A stretch of DNA of 64,000 nt from Svornostia abyssi (GTDB taxonomy: Bacteria > Actinomycetota > Thermoleophilia > Solirubrobacterales > Solirubrobacteraceae): NCBI GenBank assembly GCA_024666565.1, contig CP088295.1, positions 2,108,001 to 2,172,000 on the forward strand. The letters run 5' to 3'. Positions 20,527 through 30,094 of this stretch are shown here, piece after piece. A model generated the notes under the pieces. It saw only the letters and a program-made list of their open reading frames with translations, ran no database searches and was not told where the DNA came from. The first letter of the stretch is position 1. Each line of letters starts with the position of its first letter. A program made the translations under genes and the position numbers.

Positions 20527-22421
20527 TTAGGGGCGTACCGTCATGGTGCGCACGGTGGTGGAACGGTTGCCCACGGGGTCCGTCGCCACGAGCTCCACCC
20601 GCGCGGTGAACGTCCGTCGCGGCCCGCCCGTGATCCGCGGGACGAGACGCAGCGTGGTCGCGCGCGACACGGTGCTGGTGCGGGAGAGCAGCGGCTTGCC
20701 GAACTTCCCCCGGGGGTCCTGCGGATCGCAACCGTCGCGGTGAGCCGCACGGGCTCGCTCGGGGTCACGCGGACGCGGAGGCCGCGGCGCAGCGCCTTCA
20801 GACTGGTGCGCTTCGGCACACCGGTGACCCGCAGTGTCGGCGGGGTCGTGTCCCTGGGCGCGGCCGCGCCGATGACCTGCGGTGCGGGTGGCGGCGGTGG
20901 CGGGGCCGGCGTGTCGGGCGGGGTCGGGGGAGCGGGCGGGTTCGGGGGTGCCGGGGCGCCGGTGGTCTCGATGTCGAGCGACCAGCCGCCGGCGATGGCG
21001 CCGGTCGTCAGCGGCGTGCCCTCGCTGTCGACGACGAACAGGTTCCACGTGCCGTTGGGCTGCGTGCCGGCGAACTGCGCGAGGCCGCCGCTCGGCGTCG
21101 TGGGCGCCGGCGCCTCGAAGTTCAGCGCGAAGCCCGAGTCGATGGGGGAGAACACGCCGCTGGTGATCCGGCGGGCGGGTTCCCGGCCGCCGGCGGTGAA
21201 GGCGATGCTCTCCCCGGTGAGGCTGTGGCGCACGGTGTTCAGATCGCCTGAACGGGTCGTGGCGGACGCCATCAGCACGGTGCTCTGCCCGCCCGGACCG
21301 ACGAGCATGACCTGCAGGTCGTTGGCGAAGCGATGGTGCACGCCGTTCAGGCGCGCGGTCACCTTCGTCACCGTGCCCTGCAGGCCGCTGACAGCGATCG
21401 GCGACGGGTAGAGGCCGGCCTTCCCGCTGTTCCCGGTGGCGGGCACGTCGATCCGCGTGGGGTTCGAGAACTGCTGGCCGCCGAGGGCCAGGCGCGAGAC
21501 CGCGCCGTTCGTGAGCTTCACGCCCCACATGTTGCCGTCGGCGCCGACGGCGAGCGTGTCCGCGGGGAGGCTACGTGGCGTGAAGACCCCTCCGGTGCTC
21601 AGCGTGCTGCCGCCCGCCAGCCAGAGGTTCCCGTCTGGGCCCGCGATGAGGTCGGTGGACGCGACCGCGTCGAACATCGTGATCACGCCCGCCGGCGTGA
21701 TGCGGCCGGCTCGGGCGGCGGCTCCGTCGGTGAACCAGACGTTGCCATCGGGACCCAGCGCGATCGCGAACGGCTGTGCGCCCGGGTCAAGCCCAGCGGT
21801 GAAGCTGGTCAGGGACCCGTCTGCGTTCCGGCGGACGATCGAGCCCGGGAAGCGCTTGGTGAACCACAGCAGCCCATCACCGCCCGTCGCGATGCTGACC
21901 AGGGTCCCGGCCTCCGCGGTGGTGCCCACGAGCGAGAATGCGGTGGCGGTGCCGGCCGGGGTCGCGAAGCCGAACCGGTTGGCGGACGGCACGGTGAACC
22001 AGACATTGTCGTCCGGACCCGGCGCGACGTCGGTGATCTGCTCCGTCCCGATGTCGGAAACCGCGATGCTGGGCACGCCTGTGAATGGGAGGAGGTTCGG
22101 GGCGAGCAGTTGCGCCTGCCCGCCGGCCCAGAGGCGGCCGTCCGGGCCGCCCGTGACGTCGTTCCACGGCGCGCCGGCGATGGTGGGAAACGACGCGGAC
22201 TGGGTGCCCGTGCGGTTGAACGCGATCAAGCCGGTGGCCGTCGGCGTCCAGACCTGCCCATCGAACCCTCCGGTGATGGCGCCTGTCGCCTGGGCGTTGG
22301 CCGGGAAGGTCGTGGCGGTCGGTTCCTGGGCCTGGGCGGCAGGAGCCGTGCTCAGTGCGAGCGTTCCGGCGAGGACAAGCGCGGCCAGGCAGGACGGCGG
22401 CGCCGGGGTGCGTGAGATCAC
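20527..22421 (-). CDS. Secreted beta-propeller protein with P/homoB-like and Ig-like domains, frame interrupted near 20715
   Basis: A signal peptide (LAALVLAGTLALSTAPAAQA) is followed by about seven propeller blades with repeats such as PDGRLWAG, PDDNVWFT, GDGLLWFT, PDGNVWFT and PDGNLWLA, as in virginiamycin-B-lyase/NHL-like streptogramin-lyase folds. Then come a P-proprotein-like domain (VTARLNGVHHRFANDLQVML), a Pro-rich linker and a C-terminal Ig-like domain. The Ig-like domain is split: one frame ends IRRTPGG and the other resumes KFGKPLLSRT. One missing G in the five-G run near 20711-20715 explains this. GTG 22421 starts the signal peptide. Antibiotic-lyase activity cannot be claimed; most such propellers are binding proteins. 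Confidence 0.68.
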
Positions 22422-22479
22422 CGCGCTATTCGACCAGATCTCGGCACGACGAACAAGGGCGGGTGCCGATCGTTCACAT

Positions 22480-23191
22480 TGCCCGACCGAGCCCGCGGTC
22501 GTCGCGTGGGCGGCGCAGATGGGGACGATCACGTTCCATCCGTGGCCGGTGCGCCGCGAGGACGTCGACCACCCCGACGAGCTGCGCCTGGACCTCGACC
22601 CCCAGCCGGGGACCGACTTCGCCGACGCGGTGCGCGTGGCGGGGACCGCCCGGGAGCTCCTGTCGGACCTCGGCTACGTCGGCTTCCCCAAGACGAGCGG
22701 CGGGCGGGGGGATCCACATCTACGTCCGCATCGAGCCGAAGTGGTCCTTCACCGACATGCGCCACGCCGCGATCGCGTTCGGCCGCGAGCTCGAGCGCCG
22801 GATGCCGGGCGAGGTCACGACGAAGTGGTGGAAGGAGGAGCGCGGCGAGCGCATCTTCGTCGACTACAACCAGAACGCCCGCGATCGCACGATCGCGTCG
22901 GCGTACTCGATCCGGCCCAAGCCCGGGGCGCCGGTGTCAGCGCCGGTGGCGTGGGACGAGCTGCCGGAGATCACGCCCGAGGACTTCACCGTGGCGACGA
23001 TGCCGGCGCGCTACGAGGAGGTCGGCGACAAGCACGCGGCGATCGACGACGTCCAGCACTCGCTGCAGCCGCTGCTCGACCTCTACGCGCGCGACGAGGA
23101 GGGCGATATGCCCTACCTGCCGGACTACCCGAAGATGCCCGGCGAGCCCAAGCGCGTGCAGCCGTCGCGCGACACGGACCGCAAGCGCTAG
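22480..23191 (+). pseudogene. Truncated, frameshifted copy of the LigD-type polymerase gene
   Basis: From CPTEPAVVAW onward it matches the intact gene at 26504-27559, including the catalytic DLDPQPGTDF and the end PKMPGEPKRVQPSRD. The first about 114 codons are absent, and homology stops abruptly at about 22478, 57 bases from the start of the divergent secreted-protein gene. In addition the frame breaks at SGGRG, where GGGGGG (about 22706-22711) has one G too many relative to the intact copy. By eye the two copies are close to 88 percent identical in DNA. No start codon or ribosome-binding site fits, so it is probably a non-functional remnant of a second primase-polymerase gene. Confidence 0.8.
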
Positions 23192-24069
23192 CCCGGGTTC
23201 GTCGCGGTGACGAACCACACCGACGCGCGCCCGACGATCGACCCGTCCTCCTGCCGCCACGAGGCGAAGCGGTCGGCGACGGCCTCGGCGATCTCGGGCC
23301 GGCGGCGCTCGCCGTGCTCGCCGTTCAGGCGGATCAGCTCGGCGCCCGGGCCGATCGCGAGCATGGCGTCGATCGCGGCGTCCATGTCCCGGCCCATGCG
23401 GTAGTCGAAGTCCCGCGCGACCAGGTCGATGTCCGTGAAGCCCGCGGCCTCGAGGATGCCGCGGCAGGTGTCGGGGTTGCCGAGCGAGAACGGGCCGGGG
23501 CCGCACGTATCGGCCTCGTACTCCTCCGGGCGCGTGAGGAACTGCTGCACGACCGCTTCGGTCTCAGCCCAGATCGGGCTGTCCTGCTTGCGCCGCCAGC
23601 AGACCTTGTTCAGCCTGCCCCCCGGCACGAGCGCGCCGCGGACCGCGCGCATCGCCGGCACCGGGGCGGCGAAGAACTGCGTCCCCATGCGCGAGAACGC
23701 GTAGTCGAACGTCGGGTCCCAGGACGCGGTTTGCGCGTCGGAGACCTCGAACTCGACGTTGTGCGCGCCCGCCGCTGCAGCCTCGTCGCGGGCGTCGTCG
23801 ATGAAGCGCGAAGACGAATCGGTGCCGAGCGCGAAACCCTCCGGGCCCGTCAGTTCGGCGAGCCGCTGGGTGGTGTCGCCGAACCCGCAGCCGACGTCGA
23901 TGCAGCGCCCGCCCTCGGGCGGGGGCATGCGGCTGAAGGCCTCGTCGGTGAGGTCGCCGAGCGACTCGACGAAGACCTCGCGGTGCTGCTTCCACCGCTC
24001 GTAGAGGACCGTGTCCCAGGCGCGCACCGCTTCTTCGTTCGCAGGTGCGGTGATGCCGGGCTGTGCCAT
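23188..24069 (-). CDS. SAM-dependent class I methyltransferase
   Basis: A 293-residue protein. Motif I is IDVGCGFGDTTQRLAEL, followed by the acidic residue after strand 2 (LGTDSSSRFIDDAR) and motif IV-like FDYAFSRMGTQFFAAP. The fold is that of the UbiE/Methyltransf_25 group acting on small molecules or lipids; the substrate is unknown. It starts at ATG 24069, 37 bases after the stop of the exonuclease III gene, and may be co-transcribed with it. Its stop overlaps that of the LigD remnant by CTAG. Confidence 0.82.
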   Translation of the reverse strand: MAQPGITAPANEEAVRAWDTVLYERWKQHREVFVESLGDLTDEAFSRMPPPEGGRCIDVGCGFGDTTQRLAELTGPEGFALGTDSSSRFIDDARDEAAAAGAHNVEFEVSDAQTASWDPTFDYAFSRMGTQFFAAPVPAMRAVRGALVPGGRLNKVCWRRKQDSPIWAETEAVVQQFLTRPEEYEADTCGPGPFSLGNPDTCRGILEAAGFTDIDLVARDFDYRMGRDMDAAIDAMLAIGPGAELIRLNGEHGERRRPEIAEAVADRFASWRQEDGSIVGRASVWFVTATNPG

Positions 24070-24106
24070 GGACCCAAGCTAGTCCTCTGCCGCGCGCGCG
24101 GCCAGT

Positions 24107-24976
24107 TCAATTTCTGGACTGCGGCAGCTTCGCCGTCCCGCGCGGCGCCGCCGGCGCGGAGGGCGGCGGCACGACCGGGCCGATGTCCCCGTCGGGCGCC
24201 TCGTCGAGATCGACGATGACCGGCGCGTGGTCGCTCGGGCCCTTGCCCTTGCGCGCCTGGCGGTCGACCCACGCGGCCTTGACCCGGTCGGCGACGGCGT
24301 CGCCCGCGAGCACGAGATCGATCCGCATCCCGAGGTCCTTGTGGAACATGCCGGCGCGGTAGTCCCAGTACGTGAAGACGCGCGCGTCGGGCCAGCGGTC
24401 GCGGACGACGTCGTGCAGGCCGACGCCTTGAAGTTCGGCGAGCGCGGCCCGCTCGGGCGCGGTGACATGCGTGTGGCCGGCGTACGCGGCGGGGTCGAAG
24501 ACGTCGTCGTCGGTGGGGGCGATGTTCACGTCGCCGAGCACGACGGTCGTCGCGGGGTCGCCCGCCGCCACGATGTCGCGCAGCGTCGCGAGCCAGTCGA
24601 GCTTGTAGCGGTAGTGGTCGGAGTCCGGCTCGCGGCCGTTCGGGACGTAGACCGACACGACGCGGACGCCGCCGCACGTCGCGGCCACCGCGCGGGCCTC
24701 CTGGTGCGGGAACCCCGGGCCGCCCGGGAGTCCCGCGACGACGTCGTCCAGGCCGACACGCGAGAGGATCGCCACGCCGTTCCACTGCGCCTCGCCGTGG
24801 GCGGCGACCTCGTAGCCGCGCTCGGCCAGCGGCCCGCTCAGCAGCGCGTCGAAGGCGCCGTCGGCGAGCTTGGTCTCCTGCAGGCAGACGACGTCGGGCC
24901 GGCGCTCGTCGAGCCACGGCAGCAGCCGCGGCAGGCGCTGCTTGACCGAGTTGACGTTCCAGGTCGAGAGACGCAT
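24107..24976 (-). CDS. xthA: Exodeoxyribonuclease III / AP endonuclease
   Basis: A 289-residue EEP-fold nuclease. Metal and catalytic residues are in STWNVNS (Asn7), LQETK (Glu34), VLGDVNIAPTDDDVFDP and the C-terminal SDHAPVIVDLD. It should cleave at abasic sites and remove 3' blocking groups in base excision repair. A Pro/Ala-rich tail of about 25 residues follows the conserved core. It has a normal start at ATG 24976. Two genes away on the plus strand lies the LigD-type polymerase, so this is a small repair neighbourhood. Confidence 0.93.
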   Translation of the reverse strand: MRLSTWNVNSVKQRLPRLLPWLDERRPDVVCLQETKLADGAFDALLSGPLAERGYEVAAHGEAQWNGVAILSRVGLDDVVAGLPGGPGFPHQEARAVAATCGGVRVVSVYVPNGREPDSDHYRYKLDWLATLRDIVAAGDPATTVVLGDVNIAPTDDDVFDPAAYAGHTHVTAPERAALAELQGVGLHDVVRDRWPDARVFTYWDYRAGMFHKDLGMRIDLVLAGDAVADRVKAAWVDRQARKGKGPSDHAPVIVDLDEAPDGDIGPVVPPPSAPAAPRGTAKLPQSRN

Positions 24977-25058
24977 GCGGCGCAGGGTACGCGCACGCGC
25001 GCGAACCGAGGCGCCGACCGTCCACTTCGACAGGAGATCGGCCTATGATCCGGGTGTG

Positions 25059-25919
25059 ATGTCGCTTCTTCGCTGTGCCCTCGCGCTCGTCACCGTGATC
25101 GCCGTCGCGGCCTCCGCACCGGCCGCCGGCGCCCAGTCGGCGCCGAAGGTCCCGAAGGTCAAGACCCGCATCGCGAAGGTCCAGATCAACACGTCGGGCT
25201 ACGTCGAGACCCGCGTCCTGCGCGACACGACGTCGGACTGCTTCCCCGGCGAGCGATGGATTCAGACCAACCGCTACGACTTCTCCACCGGCGGCTTCGT
25301 GAACATCTCGATGAAGCGGATCACCGGCGACGGATTCGATCCGATCGTCACGTCGCCGTTCAGCAAGCGCGTCGGCAGCGCCACGGTCGCGGGGAAGATC
25401 TCGGAGTACAAGACGACGAACTACTGCACGGGCGAGCAGGCGAAGAACACGCCCGCACCGACATGCTCGTCGACCTCGGGCAAGACGTCGATCTCGATGC
25501 AGGAGGGCGTCGTCCCGAAGGCGGACGACGAGGACCTCACGCCGCTCACCCAGACGCCGCTCATGCTCGCCATCCAGCGCACCGGCGGGGGGCGCGACGC
25601 GGACGGCTGCATCGGCCCCGGCGCGTCGCAGGTCACGGGCGAGGACACCGAGAAGGCGGTGGTGACGACGTCGATGGCCCCGTCCGTCGCGCTGAACATC
25701 CCCTCGGGCCTGAGCGTCATCAAGGTGTTCAACATCCGGCCGGGGCAGCGCTTCCGCCGCAGCGTCATCGTCTCCGGGCCGTGCTCCAGCGTGGCGCTCC
25801 GCACGGTCAGCGGGGCGGGCGGGTCGCCCTCGCCGGGAAACCTGAACGCCGACGGCGACTGCTTCCTGACCGGCAAGATCACGTACACGATCACGCCGCG
25901 CCCGAAGCCGAAGGGCTAG
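25059..25919 (+). CDS. Secreted protein of unknown function
   Basis: A 286-residue protein with a clear signal peptide (LLRCALALVTVIAVAASAPAAGA). The mature part is rich in Thr, Ser and Lys and has seven Cys, including DCFPGERW, NYCTGEQ, GPCSSVA and DGDCFLTG; it ends PRPKPKG. No known family is recognised. ATG 25059 is used, with an in-frame GTG directly before it. It ends with a 4-bp CTAG overlap with the convergent GNAT gene. Confidence 0.65.
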   Translation: MSLLRCALALVTVIAVAASAPAAGAQSAPKVPKVKTRIAKVQINTSGYVETRVLRDTTSDCFPGERWIQTNRYDFSTGGFVNISMKRITGDGFDPIVTSPFSKRVGSATVAGKISEYKTTNYCTGEQAKNTPAPTCSSTSGKTSISMQEGVVPKADDEDLTPLTQTPLMLAIQRTGGGRDADGCIGPGASQVTGEDTEKAVVTTSMAPSVALNIPSGLSVIKVFNIRPGQRFRRSVIVSGPCSSVALRTVSGAGGSPSPGNLNADGDCFLTGKITYTITPRPKPKG

Positions 25920-26422
25920 TACCCGTCGGCGCGGGGTGCGTCGGCCAGCCACTCCATGAGCAGTTGATCGCGCCACTCCCCCGTCGATCGGTCGCGCTCG
26001 GAGCGGTGCAGCACCCCGACCGGCCGAAAGCCCACCCGCTCGTACACCCGGATTGCGGTGGCGTTGTCCGCGGCGGGGTCGATGGTGACGCGGTGGTGGC
26101 CGCGGGTCTCGTGCAGCTCGCGGAGCACGGCCCGGATGGCTGCCGTGCCGATGCCGCGCCCATGGAGGGCGGCATCGACGAAGAGGTCGATCGTGGCGTA
26201 GCGGTAGTCGGGGTCGGGCTCCTCGCCGAACTGGATCATGCCCGCGACCTGCCCGTCAGCGAGGATCGTCAGGCGGACCTCGTCGTCGACCTCGAAGGGG
26301 AAGTCCGGCTCGAGCGGGCCCCACCAGGCGAGGACGGCAGGCTGTTCGCGGATGGCGCGTAGCAACGGAGCGTCCGTGGCCTCCAGGGGGCGGAGGTCGA
26401 CCGATACGGGAGGGTGTGCCAC
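25916..26422 (-). CDS. GNAT-family N-acetyltransferase (AAC(6')/RimJ-like)
   Basis: A 168-residue GNAT protein with VDLRPLEATDAPLL at the N terminus, the acetyl-CoA loop AALHGRGIGTAAIRAVL and ATAIRVYERVGFRPVG near the C terminus. The aromatic WWGPLEPDFPF segment and overall length resemble the aminoglycoside 6'-N-acetyltransferase-like group (Acetyltransf_8 type). Resistance activity cannot be inferred from this alone. It is divergent from the LigD-polymerase gene with 81 bases between starts. Confidence 0.82.
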   Translation of the reverse strand: MAHPPVSVDLRPLEATDAPLLRAIREQPAVLAWWGPLEPDFPFEVDDEVRLTILADGQVAGMIQFGEEPDPDYRYATIDLFVDAALHGRGIGTAAIRAVLRELHETRGHHRVTIDPAADNATAIRVYERVGFRPVGVLHRSERDRSTGEWRDQLLMEWLADAPRADGY

Positions 26423-26503
26423 CGGGATATGAGAGCACGAACCGCCTCGGTGCCGAGCGCCCAGCGGTGTGCGTCGACGGCGTCGTGGCGTAGAACTCCG
26501 GGC

Positions 26504-27559
26504 ATGGCCTCACCCGCCACCACCGTGGACGCCGCCGGCCGCGAGGTCCGCGTCTCGAACCCCGACCGCGTGATCTTCCCGGCGACGGACCGCACGCCGG
26601 AGCTCACGAAGCTCGACATCGTCGAGTACTACCTCGCGGTTGAGGACGGCATCATGCGCGCGCTGCGTGAGCGGCCCACGACGCTCGAGCGCTGGCCGAA
26701 GGGGGTGCACCCGGGGATGGAGATCTCCACGCGGATGGAACGCGGGGGCGACGCCTTCTACCAGAAGCGCATTCCGCGTGGGGCCCCCGACTACGTCGAG
26801 ACCGCGCGCATCGCGTTCCCATCCGGACGTCACGCCGACGAGGTCTGTCCGACCGAACCGGCGGTCGTCGCGTGGTGTGCGCAGATGGGGACGATCACGT
26901 TTCACCCATGGCCGGTGCGGCGCGCGGACGTCGATCACCCCGACGAGCTGCGCATCGACCTCGACCCGCAGCCGGGCACCGATTTCGCCGACGCGGTGCG
27001 TGTCGCGGGGACCGCGCGCGAGCTGCTCGCCGACCTCGGCTACGTCGGCTTCCCGAAGACGTCGGGCGGGCGCGGGATCCACATCTACGTCCGCATCGAG
27101 CCGAAGTGGACGTTCACCGACGTCCGCCACGCCGCGATCGCCTTCGGCCGTGAGCTGGAGCGCCGCCTCCCCGGAGAGGTGACGACGAAGTGGTGGAAGG
27201 AGGAGCGCGGCGAGCGCATCTTCGTCGACTACAACCAGAACGCGCGGGATCGGACGATCGCCTCGCCGTACAGCATCCGCCCGAAGCCCGGGGCCCCTGT
27301 CTCCGCGCCGCTGCATTGGGACGAGCTGCTCGCGATCAAACCTGAGGACTTCACCGTCGCGACGATGCCCGCGCGCTTCGCGCAGGTCGGCGACCTGCAC
27401 GCGGCGATCGACGACGTCGCCCACTCACTTGCACCGCTGCTCGAGCTCTACGAGCGCGACGAGCAGGGCGACATGCCGTACCCGCCCGACTATCCGAAGA
27501 TGCCGGGCGAGCCCAAGCGCGTGCAGCCCTCCCGGGACCGGGACCGCAAGCAGCCGTAG
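26504..27559 (+). CDS. LigD-type primase-polymerase (stand-alone PolDom)
   Basis: A 351-residue archaeo-eukaryotic-primase-type polymerase domain like that of LigD. The metal-binding Asp pair is Asp152/Asp154 in RIDLDPQPGTDF; SGGRGIHIYV and the HAAIAFGREL helix follow as in PolDom structures, with phosphate-pocket Lys/Arg in the N-terminal half (MERGGDAFYQKR). There is no ligase or 3'-phosphoesterase domain, so it belongs to the stand-alone PolDom class (like mycobacterial PolD1/PrimC). This class adds ribonucleotides in repair or end joining. No ku gene is in the window. A broken second copy lies at 22480-23191. Confidence 0.9.
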   Translation: MASPATTVDAAGREVRVSNPDRVIFPATDRTPELTKLDIVEYYLAVEDGIMRALRERPTTLERWPKGVHPGMEISTRMERGGDAFYQKRIPRGAPDYVETARIAFPSGRHADEVCPTEPAVVAWCAQMGTITFHPWPVRRADVDHPDELRIDLDPQPGTDFADAVRVAGTARELLADLGYVGFPKTSGGRGIHIYVRIEPKWTFTDVRHAAIAFGRELERRLPGEVTTKWWKEERGERIFVDYNQNARDRTIASPYSIRPKPGAPVSAPLHWDELLAIKPEDFTVATMPARFAQVGDLHAAIDDVAHSLAPLLELYERDEQGDMPYPPDYPKMPGEPKRVQPSRDRDRKQP

Positions 27560-27565
27560 GCCGCG

Positions 27566-29221
27566 TCAGCGCCGGACGCGGAACCGGGCCTTCGCCGCGG
27601 TGGTCGGCACGTTGTCCGCGCGCACGGTCACGCGGTTGGTCCGCAGGCCGGGCTTCGCCGTCGTCGTGACGCGCAGCGCCATGCGGCCCGACACACCGGT
27701 GCCCGCGGCGAGGCGGCTGCTCGTCCAGCAGACGGTGCGCCCGGAGACCTTGCGGCGCCCCGGCGCGTGGACGAGCTTCATGCCGGCCGGGATCCGGTCG
27801 CAGAGGCGCACGCGTGTGGCGTCGACCCTGCCGGTGTTGCGGACGGTCGACGTGAGGTGGACCGTCTGCCCGCGGCGGTGGGCCTTGCGCTTGGGGCGCA
27901 CCACCCGGTTCGTCACGCGCACCGTGGTTCTCGCCGTGACGGCGCCGCCGGTGCTGCCGGGGGCGGGCGTGGTGGCACTCGGGGCGCTCCCGCCCGGAGC
28001 CGGTGCGGAGAGCTGGCGCGTCGGCGCGGCGGTCGGGGTGGCGAAGTCGACGTGGGTGAACGGGGTGGCGCCGGCCGGAGCCGTGGCGGCCGGAGTCACG
28101 TTCGCGCGGCGCACGAGGAATGACGTGGACTGGTCACCCACGGTCCAGGTGATCGGCGTGGTGCTGTCGGCGCCCGGATCCGCGAACGTGTACGTCCAGG
28201 TGCCGGTCGAGTTCGCGCCGAACTGCGTCGGCATGCCGGACGGGGTGACGGTCGATCCTGCGTCCGTCGTGACCGCGTTGCGCGGGAGTGAACCCGTGGG
28301 GTCGGACGCGGACGGGCGCTTCCACACGCCGGTGGTCCCCGCCGCTGCCGTGATCGGATAGGGCGTGAGGTTCGACCAGCCGAACGTCACCGAGAGGGTG
28401 CCGTCGCCGTTGTCCACGATGCCGGGGGGCGCGTGCACGCCGAAGCAGCTCGCGAGGTCCATGGGCATCGGGGCCTGCTGGCGCGACAGCGCGCCGCTGC
28501 CGCCGAGGCGGACGAGGTTCCACGTCGGGTCGTGCAGGCGCTGTGAGCCGTCGTAGCGGGCGTTCGCGTCGTTCGCGATCGACACCGCGAACGGCGCGCC
28601 GATGCCTGCCGGCCAGGCCGGGATCCCGTCGAAGACGTCGCGGTCGGGGATCCCCTGCCACCCCTGTGACGATCGGCGATAGGCGGCCATCAGGATCGTC
28701 GCCCAGTCCGTCGAGCCGGCGTCCGCGACGATGTCCGTGCCGCCCGCCGCGTAGGACTGCCACTGGCCCGTGCCGAGCCGGTTGGTCGTGCCGGCCCGGT
28801 CGACGGCCGTGTCGTAGCCCTGGTAGCAGTACGTGTGCGCCTCGAGCGGGACGTTCGCCGCGATCGCGGCCTGCGCTGAGCGGACGGTCCACGGCCACGT
28901 GTCGGTTGTGACCGTGCCGGAGGCGCTGGTCTGGCGCACCGTCAGGCGATGGTCACCGGTGCCCAGGCCGCTCGCCTGGAAGAAGAAAGAACACGGCCGG
29001 AACGCGCCGCTGTCGAGCTTGCACTCGTTCGTGCCCGGGAACGCGGGCTGCTTCAGGGAGAACAACGCATCCGGGTTCGCTGTGGCGCCTGCGCGCTCCT
29101 CGGTCGGCGTGGCGTTGATGATCTCGAGATCAGCGCCGCTGACCGCGCTCGCGCTCGGCGCGCAGGCGGCGGCGACCGCGATGACCGCGGCCGCGATGGC
29201 GGCATGGGACTGCGTCCGCAT
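27566..29221 (-). CDS. Secreted protein with C-terminal DUF11/CARDB-like domain
   Basis: A 551-residue secreted protein. The signal peptide is AAIAAAVIAVAAACAPSASA. The middle region has unknown fold, with FRPCSFFFQASG and WTYTFADPGADS. A Pro/Ala/Ser/Thr linker leads to a C-terminal DUF11-like domain (VRVTNRVVRPKRKAHRRGQT, HLTSTVRNTGRVDATRVRLCDRIPAGM). Such domains usually mediate cell-surface adhesion or assembly. It starts at ATG 29221 with GGAG upstream. The specific role is unknown. Confidence 0.68.
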   Translation of the reverse strand: MRTQSHAAIAAAVIAVAAACAPSASAVSGADLEIINATPTEERAGATANPDALFSLKQPAFPGTNECKLDSGAFRPCSFFFQASGLGTGDHRLTVRQTSASGTVTTDTWPWTVRSAQAAIAANVPLEAHTYCYQGYDTAVDRAGTTNRLGTGQWQSYAAGGTDIVADAGSTDWATILMAAYRRSSQGWQGIPDRDVFDGIPAWPAGIGAPFAVSIANDANARYDGSQRLHDPTWNLVRLGGSGALSRQQAPMPMDLASCFGVHAPPGIVDNGDGTLSVTFGWSNLTPYPITAAAGTTGVWKRPSASDPTGSLPRNAVTTDAGSTVTPSGMPTQFGANSTGTWTYTFADPGADSTTPITWTVGDQSTSFLVRRANVTPAATAPAGATPFTHVDFATPTAAPTRQLSAPAPGGSAPSATTPAPGSTGGAVTARTTVRVTNRVVRPKRKAHRRGQTVHLTSTVRNTGRVDATRVRLCDRIPAGMKLVHAPGRRKVSGRTVCWTSSRLAAGTGVSGRMALRVTTTAKPGLRTNRVTVRADNVPTTAAKARFRVRR

Positions 29222-29350
29222 GGACGGGCTCCTCCTGGTACGACACCGGGATCGTGTGGGGCGGGCGTCGGGGGAGCGAGCGCACCGTCTCCCGGTTGTC
29301 GGCCGCGGGCCGGAGATCTCCAACGCCCACCCACCCAGGCCCTTCGCCGC

Positions 29351-29689
29351 CTACGCCGCCTGCGTATCGGCCGCCGCGACCTGGTCGAGCGCCTGGACGA
29401 GCTGGTCGGCCTGGACGACGCCGGACGCGGTGCCGACGAGCTGGCCGTCGCGCAGGACCGCGAGCGTGGGGATGCCCCGGATCTGGAACGCGGCGGCAAG
29501 CGCCTGTTCCTCGTCCACGTTCACCTTGGCGAAGCGGTACTGCGGCCGCAGCGTGGCGGCGCGGTCGAGCTGGGGCGCCATCGCCCGGCACGGCCCGCAC
29601 CACGGGGCCCAGAAGTCGACGACGGTGATGCCGTCGCCGGCGACGGCATCGGCGAAGGTCTCGGTGGTCAGGTCGGTGATCGTGCTCAT
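29351..29689 (-). CDS. trxA: Thioredoxin
   Basis: A 112-residue thioredoxin with active site WAPWCGPCRAM (Cys31 and Cys34), the buried Asp in VVDFWAPW and the cis-Pro in GIPTLAVL. It reduces protein disulphides using thioredoxin reductase, which is not encoded in the window. It is divergent from a rhodanese gene with a shared palindromic operator, so both probably respond together to sulphur or redox stress. Confidence 0.93.
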   Translation of the reverse strand: MSTITDLTTETFADAVAGDGITVVDFWAPWCGPCRAMAPQLDRAATLRPQYRFAKVNVDEEQALAAAFQIRGIPTLAVLRDGQLVGTASGVVQADQLVQALDQVAAADTQAA

Positions 29690-29718
29690 GCGGGTCTCCG
29701 GTCGGGGAGTTATCCACT

Positions 29719-29738
29719 ATACAACCGTGAAGTTGTAT
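29719..29738. promoter_or_regulatory. Palindromic operator between thioredoxin and rhodanese genes
   Basis: ATACAAC (29719-29725) and GTTGTAT (29732-29738) are perfect inverted repeats around CGTGAA. The element lies midway in the 81-bp divergent promoter. Its size and A/T-rich arms fit an ArsR/SmtB-family operator of the kind that controls rhodanese genes. No arsR-like gene is in the window, so the regulator would act from elsewhere. Confidence 0.55.
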
Positions 29739-29770
29739 CCTGCAACTCTCCCGACACCAAGGAGCTCCCG

Positions 29771-30094
29771 ATGCTGTTCACTCGCACCCAGACGATCACG
29801 CCCCAGGACGCCGCCGACCGACTGAGCGCGGGCACGCTCGTGCTCGTCGACGTGCGCGAGCCCGCCGAGGTTCGCGAGGCCCGCATTCCCGGCGCGGTCG
29901 CGATCCCGCTCGGCCAGTTGCCCGCACGTCTCGGCGAGTTGGATGCCGCCACGCCTGTGGCGTTCGTCTGCCGGTCGGGCGCGCGCAGCGCCCGGGCCAC
30001 GAAGGCCGCGGCGAAGGCCGGGCTCGACGCCGCCAACGTCAGCGGCGGCATCATGGCCTGGGCCCGCGCCGGGCTTCGTGTCGTCGGCGGTTAG
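29771..30094 (+). CDS. Single-domain rhodanese (sulfurtransferase)
   Basis: A 107-residue rhodanese domain with VLVDVREPAEVREARIPGAVAIPL, the active-site loop VCRSGARS with Cys67 and the closing GGIMAWARAGL. It should transfer sulphane sulphur via a Cys persulphide. ATG 29771 follows AAGGAGCTCCCG. It ends by sharing TTAG with the convergent DUF5995 gene. It probably belongs to one sulphur-stress module with the divergent thioredoxin. Confidence 0.9.
   Translation: MLFTRTQTITPQDAADRLSAGTLVLVDVREPAEVREARIPGAVAIPLGQLPARLGELDAATPVAFVCRSGARSARATKAAAKAGLDAANVSGGIMAWARAGLRVVGG

Noticed and set aside
20527..22421. Virginiamycin B lyase (streptogramin resistance)
   Set aside because: Only the propeller repeats match. 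The protein is secreted, much longer and carries P-like and Ig-like domains, so a lyase call is not supported.
25916..26422. Aminoglycoside resistance gene
   Set aside because: The GNAT fold and general resemblance are clear, but the sequence does not identify the substrate and there is no resistance context.
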